From Alphaproteobacteria bacterium (GTDB lineage: Bacteria > Pseudomonadota > Alphaproteobacteria > Sphingomonadales > Sphingomonadaceae): DNA of 8,138 nucleotides. Shown here in pieces: positions 1-7,810 of the stretch. Position 1 is the stretch's first letter. Each line of letters opens with the position of its first letter. The position numbers and the translations under genes are program-made. The notes under the pieces are model-generated. The model was given only the letters and a program-made list of their open reading frames with translations, was not told where the DNA came from and searched no databases. The stretch covers positions 1 through 8,138 of the forward strand of contig JAGWVG010000068.1 of assembly GCA_018970965.1 (NCBI GenBank), given 5' to 3'.

Positions 1-735
1 GCTTATGGCGAGCCACATCGGCCGCCGGTGATTGCATCAGTGATGCAGAATAGCCCCGCAGCCCGCGCCGGCTTGGCGCCGGGAGATCGGATTACTGAGA
101 TAAATGGCCGCAACATCTCAAATTTTCAGGAGATTTACCCGCTGGTGCAAGATCGCCCGGGGATGCAGCTAACTGTAACTTATGTGCGGGAAGGGCGTGA
201 GGCGACCGCAGAAATGACACCCGATATTGTCGTGTCGAAGGATCGCTTCGGTAATGAATATCGCTTGGGTCGAATCGGCTTGGTTCCTGTGGCGGAAGAA
301 ATGGTGCAAGATCTGTCGCCTGCGCAGAGCCTTATCAGCGGTGTTGCGCGCACAGGCGCGATTATCGACCGGATGGCAACGGGCATTGGCCAGGTTATCA
401 CAGGACGGCGCTCGGTGGCCGAGCTGGGCGGGCCGATCAAAATCGCCAAGGTTTCGGGGGAAGCGGCTGAGCTGGGCTGGCAGCCTTTTATCTATTTGGC
501 GGCGCTCATTTCAATTAACCTCGGGTTCATCAACCTCTTGCCAGTTCCTATGCTTGATGGCGGTCACCTCAGCTTCTATGCGGTGGAAGCAATCCAGCGG
601 CGTCCGGTAAGTCCAAGAACAATGGAAATTGCCTTCCGCTCCGGTATGTATGCCTTGTTGGCATTGATGCTGTTCGTTACGATGAACGACCTTGCCTCGC
701 TGGGGTTGTGGCGCTTAACGGGTCTGGGCGGATAA
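1..735 (+). CDS. rseP: RseP-type site-2 intramembrane zinc metalloprotease, C-terminal part (5' end outside window)
   Basis: The frame is open from base 1 to the TAA at 733-735, giving 244 visible residues; the N-terminal HExxH zinc site lies off the left edge. Visible residues 8 to about 75 form a PDZ domain with the typical SPAARAGLAPGDRI carboxylate-binding region. After a linker come a predicted membrane segment near residues 162-183, containing NLLPVPMLDGG with the family LDG motif (Asp at visible residue 186, a zinc ligand in M50 proteases), and a final membrane segment near 216-236. In the family this inner-membrane protease cleaves anti-sigma factors and remnant signal peptides. Only one PDZ domain fits in the visible part; E. 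coli RseP has two, so a second could lie upstream. The GTG at 28 is internal, not the start. It is followed 32 bases later by bamA, the classical neighbour, which supports the RseP call over other M50 proteases. Confidence 0.93.
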   Translation, partial: AYGEPHRPPVIASVMQNSPAARAGLAPGDRITEINGRNISNFQEIYPLVQDRPGMQLTVTYVREGREATAEMTPDIVVSKDRFGNEYRLGRIGLVPVAEEMVQDLSPAQSLISGVARTGAIIDRMATGIGQVITGRRSVAELGGPIKIAKVSGEAAELGWQPFIYLAALISINLGFINLLPVPMLDGGHLSFYAVEAIQRRPVSPRTMEIAFRSGMYALLALMLFVTMNDLASLGLWRLTGLGG

Positions 736-740
736 AAAAC

Positions 741-757
741 AGGGCAATGTCAGCCCT
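741..757 (+). promoter_or_regulatory. Short hairpin between rseP and bamA
   Basis: AGGGC (741-745) pairs with GCCCT (753-757) across a 7-base loop, with an A-run before it (734-739) and TT after it. With a stem of only five pairs and no real U-tract it is too weak to call a terminator. It might attenuate read-through into bamA, mark a processing site, or be chance. Confidence 0.25.
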
Positions 758-767
758 TTATTGGTGA

Positions 768-3419
768 ATGAGAGAGCGTGTGGGTAAAACTGAGACTGTT
801 CGTTTCCGCAACCGGTGTCTGACGGCGTTGTTGCTTGGGACCGCGCTTCCGGCGCTGATAACGCCGGCGGAGGCGCAGCAACTTCGTGCGCGGCGTCCGC
901 AGGCAGCGACGGCTCAACCTGTTCCGACAGCGCCAGTAACAGCTGCCCCGCCGGTCACCAACCTCGCTCCGCAAACTGTCGGCACGATCAAGTCGATCAA
1001 CGTGACTGGCTCACAGCGTATCGAGCCAGACACTGTCCGCTCTTATATCACGCTGCGCCCTGGCCAGCCCTATACAGTCGAAGCGCTGGATGATGCTCTG
1101 CGTCAGCTGCTCGATACAGAATTGTTCGCCGATGTGCAGATCCGCGACAATGCTGGCGATTTGGTGATTGAGGTTCAAGAAAACCCTGTCATCAACCGCA
1201 TTGTTTTGGAGGGCAATAAGCGCCTGAAGGACGAGAAGATTCGTCCTGAAATCAAAATTGCGCCGCGCCAAATTTTCACACGATCCAAGGTGCGCGCTGA
1301 TGTTGCGCGCATCATTGAGCTGTATCAGCGTCAAGGCCGTTATGCTGCGGTGGTTGAGCCGAAAATGGTTAAGCTCGATCAGAACCGCGTGGATATTGTC
1401 TTTGAGATCAGCGAAGGCCCGAAATCCAAAGTTCGCCAGATCAATATTCTTGGGAACGAGAAGTTCTCGGACAAGAAGATTATCGGTGAAATGGCGACCC
1501 GGCCATCCAGCTTCTTTGGATTCTTTTCGTCAAAAGACAGCTATGATCCTGACAAGCTGGCTTATGACCAATCCAAAATGCGGCAATTCTACCTGATGCA
1601 GGGTTATGCCGATTTCCGCGTCGTTTCGGCGACCGCGGAATTGACGCCAGATAAGCGCGATTTCATTGTGACGTATGTTGTCGAAGAAGGCGATCGCTAC
1701 AAATTTGGCGACGTCACGATTGACAGTGAATTGCGCGACTACAAGCCCAAGGCCAACACTTTAGCGACCAAGAAGGGCAATTGGTACGACGCCAAATTGG
1801 TGGAAGACACTGTTGATAATCTGACACAGGCAGCGGGCCTGTTTGGCTATGCCTTTGCAGAGGTGAACCCCGATTTTGTGCGCGACAAAGATGCACGCAC
1901 AATGTCGATTGCTTATAAAATCAGCGATGCGCCCCGCGTTTATGTCGAGCGCGTCGATATTAATGGCAATACGACAACCTTGGACAAGGTTATCCGCCGT
2001 GAATTCCGCTTAGCGGAAGGAGATCCGTTCAACAGCTTCCAAGTGAAGCGCTCGTCAGATCGCATCCAAAGCCTTGGCTATTTCCAAGAAAAGCTGCAGA
2101 TTGAGCAAAAGCCGGGTTCGACGCCCGATCGCATCATTTTGCAGGCGAATGTGGAAGAAAAGGCGACAGGCGAGTTGCAGCTGTCGGCAGGTTTCTCGTC
2201 GCTGGAGCGATTTATCATCAACTTCTCGATCCGTCAGCGCAACTTCCGCGGCAAGGGTCAGGAGTTGCGCGCCGGGATCAACTATTCGCAATATTCAAAA
2301 TCAGTCGAACTGGGCTTTACCGAGCCCTATTTCTTGGATCGCAATATTGCGTTGGGCGCGGATATCTTCCGCCGGGATTTGAACTCGTTCAACTTCATCA
2401 ACCAATCGCGCCAGACGACCTATCAACAGATCACAACGGGCATGCAGTTGCGCATGGGCGCGCCAATTACGGAGTATTGGTCGTTCGCGGTCCGTTATGG
2501 ACTGAGCTTTGATGACGTTTCGCTCAACCAGTTGAGTTACTATTATAATGGCCAGTGCGATCCCTTTTTGGCCGGGCGCTATTTGTGCGATGCCATTGGG
2601 AAGCGGACGACCTCATCGGCGGGCTACAGCCTCGTTTTTGACAATCTGGACAATCGTCTGCGGCCAACACGGGGCCGTCGCTTTGTCTTCAGCCAGGATT
2701 ATGCAGGGCTGGGGGGCAGCGTAAACTATCTGCGCACAAACTTTGACGCGCGGAGCTATTGGAAGCCTTTTGGCAATTATGTCTTCTCGCTGACGGCAGA
2801 GGGGGGCTATATCCACAGCTTCGAAACGCCGAAGTCCCCGGGAAGCGATCCGGTTCGTTTGACGGATCGCTATTTCATGGGTGAGCCGCAATTCCCGGGT
2901 TTTGATATTCGTGGTGTCGGCCCGCGTGTGCAGCGCCAATTCTATGACAGCAATGGCAACCCCATCACCGCCCGCAATCAGGTGGTTGATGACTCATTGG
3001 GCGGCCGCGCTTATTATCTGGGCCGCATGGAGTTGGAAATTCCCTTGGGGTCTGGCGCGCGTGAAATGGGTCTGCGCCCATCAATCTTCGCAGTTGCGGG
3101 CTCGGTCTTTGGCGTGACGCACCCGCAATTGAACAATTTGCCCAACGGCCTGCGCCGTTGCCGTGACAATGCAAGTGGCGCCGTAACAGAGCAGGCCTAT
3201 GGCACTGCCTGTTCGGATACGCAGACTTTGTTGTTTGAAGTCCCTGGTTTCCGCGAGGTCTTTTATGGAGACACATGGAAGCCGCGTCTGTCGGTTGGCT
3301 TTGGCGTCAACTGGCGTTCTCCCTTCGGTCCGTTCCGCATTGATCTTGCCAAGGCATTGATCAAAAAGGACGGGGACGATCCCAAACTGTTTACATTCAA
3401 CGTAGGAACACAATTCTAA
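768..3419 (+). CDS. bamA: Outer membrane protein assembly factor BamA (Omp85 family)
   Basis: 883 residues, somewhat longer than E. coli BamA (810). It is the central subunit of the BAM complex, which folds beta-barrel proteins into the outer membrane. A signal peptide is visible: a basic stretch to R16, hydrophobic 17-31, and cleavage probably after TPAEA at residue 36. A Pro/Ala-rich linker (40-70) leads into five POTRA domains at about 71-137, 140-216, 219-308, 311-388 and 391-463. The barrel runs from about 470 to the C-terminal Phe883, which ends a typical beta-signal (FTFNVGTQF). FDIRGVGPR at 712-720 is the loop-6 (V/I)RG motif. Two cysteine pairs, C597/C607 and C798/C815, fall in predicted surface loops. 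A TGA lies directly before ATG 768, so this is the furthest upstream start; GTG 780 is an alternative that keeps the signal peptide. Neither has a well-placed Shine-Dalgarno sequence. The stop overlaps the next start (TAATG), suggesting translational coupling. Confidence 0.97.
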   Translation: MRERVGKTETVRFRNRCLTALLLGTALPALITPAEAQQLRARRPQAATAQPVPTAPVTAAPPVTNLAPQTVGTIKSINVTGSQRIEPDTVRSYITLRPGQPYTVEALDDALRQLLDTELFADVQIRDNAGDLVIEVQENPVINRIVLEGNKRLKDEKIRPEIKIAPRQIFTRSKVRADVARIIELYQRQGRYAAVVEPKMVKLDQNRVDIVFEISEGPKSKVRQINILGNEKFSDKKIIGEMATRPSSFFGFFSSKDSYDPDKLAYDQSKMRQFYLMQGYADFRVVSATAELTPDKRDFIVTYVVEEGDRYKFGDVTIDSELRDYKPKANTLATKKGNWYDAKLVEDTVDNLTQAAGLFGYAFAEVNPDFVRDKDARTMSIAYKISDAPRVYVERVDINGNTTTLDKVIRREFRLAEGDPFNSFQVKRSSDRIQSLGYFQEKLQIEQKPGSTPDRIILQANVEEKATGELQLSAGFSSLERFIINFSIRQRNFRGKGQELRAGINYSQYSKSVELGFTEPYFLDRNIALGADIFRRDLNSFNFINQSRQTTYQQITTGMQLRMGAPITEYWSFAVRYGLSFDDVSLNQLSYYYNGQCDPFLAGRYLCDAIGKRTTSSAGYSLVFDNLDNRLRPTRGRRFVFSQDYAGLGGSVNYLRTNFDARSYWKPFGNYVFSLTAEGGYIHSFETPKSPGSDPVRLTDRYFMGEPQFPGFDIRGVGPRVQRQFYDSNGNPITARNQVVDDSLGGRAYYLGRMELEIPLGSGAREMGLRPSIFAVAGSVFGVTHPQLNNLPNGLRRCRDNASGAVTEQAYGTACSDTQTLLFEVPGFREVFYGDTWKPRLSVGFGVNWRSPFGPFRIDLAKALIKKDGDDPKLFTFNVGTQF

Positions 3420-4063
3420 TGAAGATGATCAACAAAATGCTTTTCGCCGCATCGGCGCTGGCTTTGGCCCCGGTCGCTCCTGCCGCTGCGCAGAGCGTGG
3501 CCTATACGGATGTACAGCAGGTTATCGCGCAGTCGCAGGCGGCACGCACGGCTGACCAGCAGATGCGGGTCAGCTACAAGGGCACTTATGATCAAATTGA
3601 GTCGCGTTCGCGCGTGCTTCAGGCAGAACTCAACGCTTTGGTTGTGAAGTTCCAGGCCGATCAGAAGACCAACCCGAATAATCCGACGCTGCAGGCACAA
3701 GCGCGCGCCATTCAGGAAAAGCAGCGCGCCGCTCAGGAAGAATTGGGCAAGCTCAGCGATCCGATTGAACGCGTGAATGCCTATGTGATCGAGCAGATTG
3801 AGCCGAAGCTGGATGCTGCTGTGTCGGCTGCAATGGCCAAAAAGAATGTTTCGCTGCTGGTTCAGCGCAACATTGTCATCAAGAACACGCCTGGCACCGA
3901 TTTGACGCCGGATATCTTGGCTGAGCTGAATGCAATGGTTCCCAGCGTATCGATTACACCGCCTGCCGATTGGCAGCCCGGCCAGCAGCAGGCTCCGCGC
4001 CCGGCAGCAGCAGCTCCGGCGGCGGCGGCAGCGCCTGCCAAGCCGCAGCCTCAGGGTCGCTAA
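3419..4063 (+). CDS. skp: Periplasmic chaperone of the Skp/OmpH family
   Basis: 214 residues; E. coli Skp is about 160. A signal peptide is clear (MKMINK, hydrophobic core 8-20, cleavage probably after APAAA at residue 24). The mature start [10 protein letters not shown] matches the short first strand of OmpH-family proteins. Residues about 40-134 are rich in Q, A, E, K and R with heptad-like spacing, forming the coiled-coil arm of the jellyfish-shaped trimer, and the region to about 172 returns to the conserved end of the body ([16 protein letters not shown]). Residues 180-214 are an added Pro/Ala/Gln tail, likely disordered. By family knowledge Skp holds unfolded outer-membrane proteins in the periplasm for BamA. 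ATG 3419 shares its A with the bamA stop; AGGA at 3404-3407 lies 11 bases upstream. ATG 3425 is an alternative start two codons in. The usual lpxD does not follow. Confidence 0.9.
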   Translation: MKMINKMLFAASALALAPVAPAAAQSVAYTDVQQVIAQSQAARTADQQMRVSYKGTYDQIESRSRVLQAELNALVVKFQADQKTNPNNPTLQAQARAIQEKQRAAQEELGKLSDPIERVNAYVIEQIEPKLDAAVSAAMAKKNVSLLVQRNIVIKNTPGTDLTPDILAELNAMVPSVSITPPADWQPGQQQAPRPAAAAPAAAAAPAKPQPQGR

Positions 4064-4083
4064 GGCACGGATCGGGCCGATCT

Positions 4084-4536
4084 ATGGCGGGGGCACTAGA
4101 TATTGGGGCGGTGTTGGCAGCTTTGCCGCACCGCTACCCGATGCTTCTTGTTGATCGTGTGGAAGAAATTGTGCCGGATCAATCGATCCGCGCGATTAAG
4201 GCTGTCACGATTAACGAGCCGTTTTTTCAGGGACATTTCCCTGGTCGGCCCATCATGCCGGGAGTGTTGATTGTTGAGGCCCTGGCGCAAGCCGCGGGTG
4301 TCTTGGCGATTGAATCGCTCGGCCTCGCGGGATCGGGCAAGTTGGTTTACTTCATGGCAATTGACGGCGCGAAATTCCGCACGCCAGTTGAGCCGGGCTG
4401 CTTGCTGACACTTGAAGCGGAATTTGTGCAAAAACGCGCGACAGTATGCAAATTTGTCGGGCGCGCGCTGATTGAGGGCAAATTGGCCGCCGAGGCGAAT
4501 TTTACCGCGATGATTGCTGACCCGCCACAAGGCTAA
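4084..4536 (+). CDS. fabZ: (3R)-hydroxyacyl-ACP dehydratase FabZ
   Basis: 150 residues, the standard FabZ length. It is a cytoplasmic hot-dog-fold dehydratase that converts (3R)-hydroxyacyl-ACP to trans-2-enoyl-ACP in type II fatty acid elongation. The N-terminus [13 protein letters not shown] (residues 14-26) and the active-site block [11 protein letters not shown] (50-60) followed by VLIVEALAQ (61-69) are diagnostic. His51 and Glu65 are the catalytic pair. FabZ rather than FabA is indicated by the HFPGxPxMPG form and the length. The frame is open upstream to about 3970 inside skp, but the alignment-like start at [15 protein letters not shown] and the standard length support ATG 4084, 20 bases after the skp stop. 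Its ribosome site is weak (GGAT/CGGG only), so coupling to skp translation is plausible. fabZ normally sits with lpxD and lpxA; neither is here. Confidence 0.96.
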   Translation: MAGALDIGAVLAALPHRYPMLLVDRVEEIVPDQSIRAIKAVTINEPFFQGHFPGRPIMPGVLIVEALAQAAGVLAIESLGLAGSGKLVYFMAIDGAKFRTPVEPGCLLTLEAEFVQKRATVCKFVGRALIEGKLAAEANFTAMIADPPQG

Positions 4537-4562
4537 GCCTTAGATCGCTTGCCAAAATCATT

Positions 4563-4615
4563 GCGGGCCGCTAATGCCCGCGCTTTCCCGCATCCAAGGC
4601 TGGTCGGAACCAGCC
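4563..4615 (+). promoter_or_regulatory. Two-hairpin leader upstream of rpmE
   Basis: The 96 bases between fabZ and rpmE hold two adjacent perfect inverted repeats. GCGGGC (4563-4568) pairs with GCCCGC (4576-4581) over a 7-base loop, and GGCTGGT (4598-4604) pairs with ACCAGCC (4609-4615) over the tetraloop CGGA. The second ends seven bases before the rpmE GGAG ribosome site. No U-tract follows either stem, so they are not ordinary terminators. A weak promoter-like pair also lies here (TTGCCA 4549-4554, GCTAAT 4570-4575, short 15-base spacer). A role in rpmE translation control or mRNA processing is inference only. Confidence 0.45.
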
Positions 4616-4632
4616 GCAACCGGAGCAGTAAG

Positions 4633-4860
4633 ATGAAAAAAGAAGGCCATCCCGATTACCACATGATCAAGGTGCAGATGACTGACGGCACCGTGTTCGA
4701 AACGCGCTCCACTTGGGGCAAGGAAGGCGACACGATGACGCTGGACATTGATCCGCTCTCGCACCCGGCTTGGACTGGTGGTCAGCAGCGTCTGATGGAT
4801 ACGGGTGGTCAGGTGGCCAAGTTCAACAAGCGTTTCGGCGGTCTGTCGCTCAAGCGCTAA
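4633..4860 (+). CDS. rpmE: 50S ribosomal protein L31 (bL31), zinc-free form
   Basis: 75 residues, typical for bL31. Recognised by the start [19 protein letters not shown] and the C-terminal region [18 protein letters not shown] followed by KFNKRFGG. bL31 sits on the large subunit and contributes to the bridge between subunits. There is no cysteine anywhere, so the zinc-binding CxxC ligands of the E. coli protein are missing; this is the usual alphaproteobacterial form. The frame is open upstream to 4549, but the family N-terminus and the ribosome site GGAG (4622-4625, seven bases from the start) fix ATG 4633. It is the last gene of the plus-strand unit and is followed 30 bases later by a strong terminator. 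The leader hairpins suggest it may also be controlled separately. Confidence 0.96.
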   Translation: MKKEGHPDYHMIKVQMTDGTVFETRSTWGKEGDTMTLDIDPLSHPAWTGGQQRLMDTGGQVAKFNKRFGGLSLKR

Positions 4861-4887
4861 GTTGGCATCATCCCAACGGAATTAAAA

Positions 4888-4920
4888 AAAAGCCCCGGTC
4901 TTTACCGGGGCTTTTCTTTT
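4888..4920. terminator. Bidirectional Rho-independent terminator between rpmE and gyrA
   Basis: AGCCCCGGT (4891-4899) pairs perfectly with ACCGGGGCT (4904-4912) over the loop CTTT. An A-run before it (4884-4890) and T-rich TTTTCTTTT after it (4912-4920) give a U-tract in both directions and can lengthen the stem. It lies 30 bases after the rpmE stop and 22 bases after the gyrA stop (which is read from the other strand), so it can end both converging transcripts. A small extra hairpin, GTTGG/CCAAC (4861-4877), directly follows rpmE. Confidence 0.92.
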
Positions 4921-4942
4921 GGTGGACGAAGGGCCGAAAGGC

Positions 4943-7699
4943 TTAAGCTTCCGGCGCTTCAGTGGTGTCACCAGACGGCGTCGTATCGAGGTTGGATGCG
5001 TCAATGCCAGATTCTGCCGCGTCATCGATCATGTCCGTCTCATCGCCATCATCATCCGCTTCAATCAAAGCGGCACTGACGACCTGTTCCTTATCGGCCA
5101 CATCAAAGAGGCGAACCCCTGCAGTATTGCGGCCGATAACGCGCATGTCAGACACTTTCATGCGGATCATTTTGGCCTGATCGGTCACCAGCATGATTTG
5201 CGCGGCATCATGCGCTGGGAAGCTGGCGACGACAGGACCGTTTCGGCCGATGTTATCGATATTGGTGATGCCCTGACCGCCACGGCCCGTGCGGCGATAT
5301 TCATAGGCGCTGGAGCGCTTGCCATAGCCATTGGCGCAGACCGTGAGAATGAACTGCTCGCGCTCCGCCATTTCGGCCATGCGCTCAGCGGATAGGGTGG
5401 GGGCGTTTTCATTGTCTTTCCACGGAGCTGCCCGCAAATAGGCCTCCCGCTCTTCCTGGCTTGCGCCTGACCGACGGAGGATGGAGAGCGACATCACTTC
5501 GTCCCCGTCCTTCAGGCTCATGCCGCGCACACCCGTTGAGCTGCGGCTTTGGAATTCGCGGATATCCGTGCCCATGAAGCGGATGGCCTTGCCGCTGCGC
5601 GAGGCAAGGAGGACATCATCTTCCTCAGTCAACAGCGCCACGCCAATCAGCCGATCATCGGCATCATCGCCTTCAAACTTCATGGCAATTTTGCCGTTTG
5701 AAGGGATGTTGGTGAAGGCATCCATGCTGTTGCGACGCACCGAACCCTTGGCGGTCGCAAACATGACGTGCAGCTTGCCCCATTCATCCTCATCCTCGGG
5801 CAAGGGCAAGACAGTCGAAATCGTCTCATCCTTCGCCAGCGGCAGCAAATTGACCATCGGGCGGCCGCGGGTGTTGGGGCCACCTTCAGGCAAGCGCCAC
5901 ACTTTCAAGCGATACACCTTGCCCAATGTTGAGAAGAACAGCACCGGCGTATGCGTTGAGGTGACGAACAACTCGGTGACGACATCCTCATCCTTGGTCG
6001 ACATCGCCGAACGACCCTTGCCACCGCGCTTTTGCGCGCGGAAGGTATCGAGTGGTGTGCGCTTGATATAGCCATCGACTGTGACAGTGACGACCATCTC
6101 TTCCCGTTCGATCAAGTCTTCATCGTCAATGCCATCGGCGGCGGGCGCGATTTCGGTGCGACGCGGCGTTGCGAATTCATCGCGCACGGTGACCAATTCT
6201 TCCCGCATCACCGCATAAAGTTTTACGCGGTCAGCCAGAATGGCGAGCAATTCTTCAATGCTCGCCGCAAGGCCCTTCAGCTCGCTGCCAATCTCATCGC
6301 GGCCCAAAGCCGTCAAGCGATGGAGGCGCAGTTCCAAGATTGCGCGGATCTGCGTTTCGCTTAGGCGGTAGCTGTCGCCTGTAACTTCAGTTTCTACCGC
6401 TTCAACAAGACGGATATAGCTGGCAATCTCGGCAATCGGCCATTCGCGCGACGAGAGTTTCTCGCGTGCCTCAGCCGGGCTCGCAGAACTGCGTATAATG
6501 CGGACAACTTCGTCCAAATTGGTAACGGCGATGACCAGGCCGAGCAAGATATGCGCACGATCTCGTGCCTTGTTGAGCTCGAATTTAGAGCGACGCGTAA
6601 TGACTTCTTCGCGGAATTTGACGAAGGATTCGATAATATCCCGCAGGGTCAGCGTTTCGGGGCGGCCGCCGCGAATGGCGAGCATATTCGCCGGGAAGCT
6701 CGATTGGGCAGGGGTATAGCGCCACAATTGGTTCAGAACGACTTCGGGGGACGCGTCACGCTTCAGATCAATAACAATCCGGACACCCTCGCGGTTGGAT
6801 TCATCGCGAATGTCTGAAATGCCTTCAATCCGCTTGTCCTTGGCGGCTTCGGCAATTTTTTCCACCAGCGCGTTCTTGCCCTGTTGGAAGGGAATTTCGG
6901 TCAGGACAATTGAGCGTCGATCACCGCGGCCTTCTTCAACCACGTGCCGCGAACGGACGATAATCGAGCCCTTGCCCGACAAATAGGCAGACCGCGCGCC
7001 TGCGGTGCCCAAAATAATCCCGCCTGTTGGGAAGTCTGGGGCAGGGACATGCTCCATCAACTCTTCAGAGCTGATCGCGCCATTTTCCATATAGGCGAGG
7101 CAGGCATTAACGACTTCGCCCAAATTATGTGGCGGAATGTTGGTTGCCATGCCGACGGCAATACCACCGGCACCATTGACCAGTAGATTTGGGAAACGTG
7201 CCGGCAGAACGCGCGGCTCATCTCGGCTGCCGTCATAGTTTGGCTGAAAATCGACTGTGTCTTTATCCAGATCTTCCAGCAAGCTCATCGCGGGCTTGGC
7301 CAGACGCGCCTCGGTGTAGCGCATCGAGGCGGGGGGATCGGGGTCCATAGAGCCGAAATTGCCCTGACCATCCATAAGCGGCAGGCGCATTGACCAATCT
7401 TGCGCCAAACGCGCCAGCGCATCGTAAATCGAAGAGTCACCGTGCGGGTGATAATTACCCATCACGTCGCCAACGATTTTCGCGGATTTGCGATAGGGAC
7501 GCCCTGGCACAAAGCCGCCTTCTTGCGCGGCGAATAGAATGCGACGGTGGACTGGCTTCAAACCATCCCGAACGTCAGGCAAGGCGCGCGACACAATAAC
7601 GGACATCGCATAGTCGAGATAGCTCGACTTCATTTCGTCCACGATGTTGATGGGCGAGATGTCCGACGGATCGGCGAGAATGGGCGCGTCAGTACTCAA
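4943..7699 (-). CDS. gyrA: DNA gyrase subunit A
   Basis: 918 residues. GyrA carries the DNA-breaking part of gyrase, which introduces negative supercoils together with GyrB. The N-terminal [20 protein letters not shown] is typical; the winged-helix core contains [12 protein letters not shown] (84-95) and the catalytic tyrosine in RYTEARL (Tyr128). The coiled-coil arm lies at about 365-500. The GyrA box is QKRGGKG (556-562), which separates GyrA from ParC. Beta-pinwheel repeats follow to about 875, interrupted by a charged insert at about 742-780, then an acidic tail (879-918). The quinolone positions equivalent to E. coli Ser83 and Asp87 are Ser89 and Asp93, the sensitive state. No ATG or GTG lies in frame before Met23; Met23 would remove the conserved arm, so TTG 7699 is chosen, with the purine-rich site at 7706-7713 six bases upstream. 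It converges on rpmE. Confidence 0.97.
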   Translation of the reverse strand: MSTDAPILADPSDISPINIVDEMKSSYLDYAMSVIVSRALPDVRDGLKPVHRRILFAAQEGGFVPGRPYRKSAKIVGDVMGNYHPHGDSSIYDALARLAQDWSMRLPLMDGQGNFGSMDPDPPASMRYTEARLAKPAMSLLEDLDKDTVDFQPNYDGSRDEPRVLPARFPNLLVNGAGGIAVGMATNIPPHNLGEVVNACLAYMENGAISSEELMEHVPAPDFPTGGIILGTAGARSAYLSGKGSIIVRSRHVVEEGRGDRRSIVLTEIPFQQGKNALVEKIAEAAKDKRIEGISDIRDESNREGVRIVIDLKRDASPEVVLNQLWRYTPAQSSFPANMLAIRGGRPETLTLRDIIESFVKFREEVITRRSKFELNKARDRAHILLGLVIAVTNLDEVVRIIRSSASPAEAREKLSSREWPIAEIASYIRLVEAVETEVTGDSYRLSETQIRAILELRLHRLTALGRDEIGSELKGLAASIEELLAILADRVKLYAVMREELVTVRDEFATPRRTEIAPAADGIDDEDLIEREEMVVTVTVDGYIKRTPLDTFRAQKRGGKGRSAMSTKDEDVVTELFVTSTHTPVLFFSTLGKVYRLKVWRLPEGGPNTRGRPMVNLLPLAKDETISTVLPLPEDEDEWGKLHVMFATAKGSVRRNSMDAFTNIPSNGKIAMKFEGDDADDRLIGVALLTEEDDVLLASRSGKAIRFMGTDIREFQSRSSTGVRGMSLKDGDEVMSLSILRRSGASQEEREAYLRAAPWKDNENAPTLSAERMAEMAEREQFILTVCANGYGKRSSAYEYRRTGRGGQGITNIDNIGRNGPVVASFPAHDAAQIMLVTDQAKMIRMKVSDMRVIGRNTAGVRLFDVADKEQVVSAALIEADDDGDETDMIDDAAESGIDASNLDTTPSGDTTEAPEA

Positions 7700-7705
7700 A
7701 AAAAG

Positions 7706-7713
7706 CTCTTTCC
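7706..7713 (-). promoter_or_regulatory. Ribosome binding site supporting the TTG start of gyrA
   Basis: On the minus strand GGAAAGAG (7713 down to 7706) lies six bases before TTG 7699, with a T-run between. The purine-rich match and the spacing favour this start over the internal ATG at 7633, which would delete the conserved N-terminal arm. Confidence 0.55.
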
Positions 7714-7781
7714 AAACGGTCGATTTATCTGAGTTTTGAACTAACCGTGCTGGCCATGAATTGCCAGCGTCAACGCAGATT

Positions 7782-7810
7782 TTGACATAGTTTCTGTGGA
7801 CTGGTTCAAT
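7782..7810 (+). promoter_or_regulatory. Sigma-70-type promoter for the rightmost gene
   Basis: A perfect -35 box TTGACA (7782-7787) is separated by exactly 17 bases from TTCAAT (7805-7810, four of six matches to TATAAT). The predicted transcript would begin near 7817 and carry a leader of about 125 bases before ATG 7941. The leader contains a small hairpin GGCTT/AAGCC (7825-7838) and a direct repeat at 7899-7917. Confidence 0.6.

Noticed and set aside
4000..4045. GCA/GGC triplet runs as a possible repeat array
   Set aside because: They encode the Ala/Pro tail of the Skp-type protein; there are no spacers or unit structure of a CRISPR or a functional repeat element.
3970..4083. Upstream extension of the fabZ frame into skp
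   Set aside because: It would add 38 Ser/Gly/Ala residues that are just skp's repetitive tail read in another frame; ATG 4084 gives the standard FabZ length and N-terminus.
4549..4632. Upstream extension of the rpmE frame
   Set aside because: L31 begins with [10 protein letters not shown] at 4633 and has a ribosome site there; the extension covers the hairpin leader.
4919..5395. 158-codon plus-strand open frame opposite gyrA
   Set aside because: It lies wholly antisense to the conserved GyrA C-terminal region, overlaps the terminator, and its product resembles no protein; a shadow of GC-rich codon use. The same holds for the other plus-strand frames up to 7732.
4943..7699. ParC (topoisomerase IV) as an alternative for the gyrA call
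   Set aside because: An intact GyrA box QKRGGKG, the full set of pinwheel repeats, the acidic tail and the length of 918 residues all point to GyrA.
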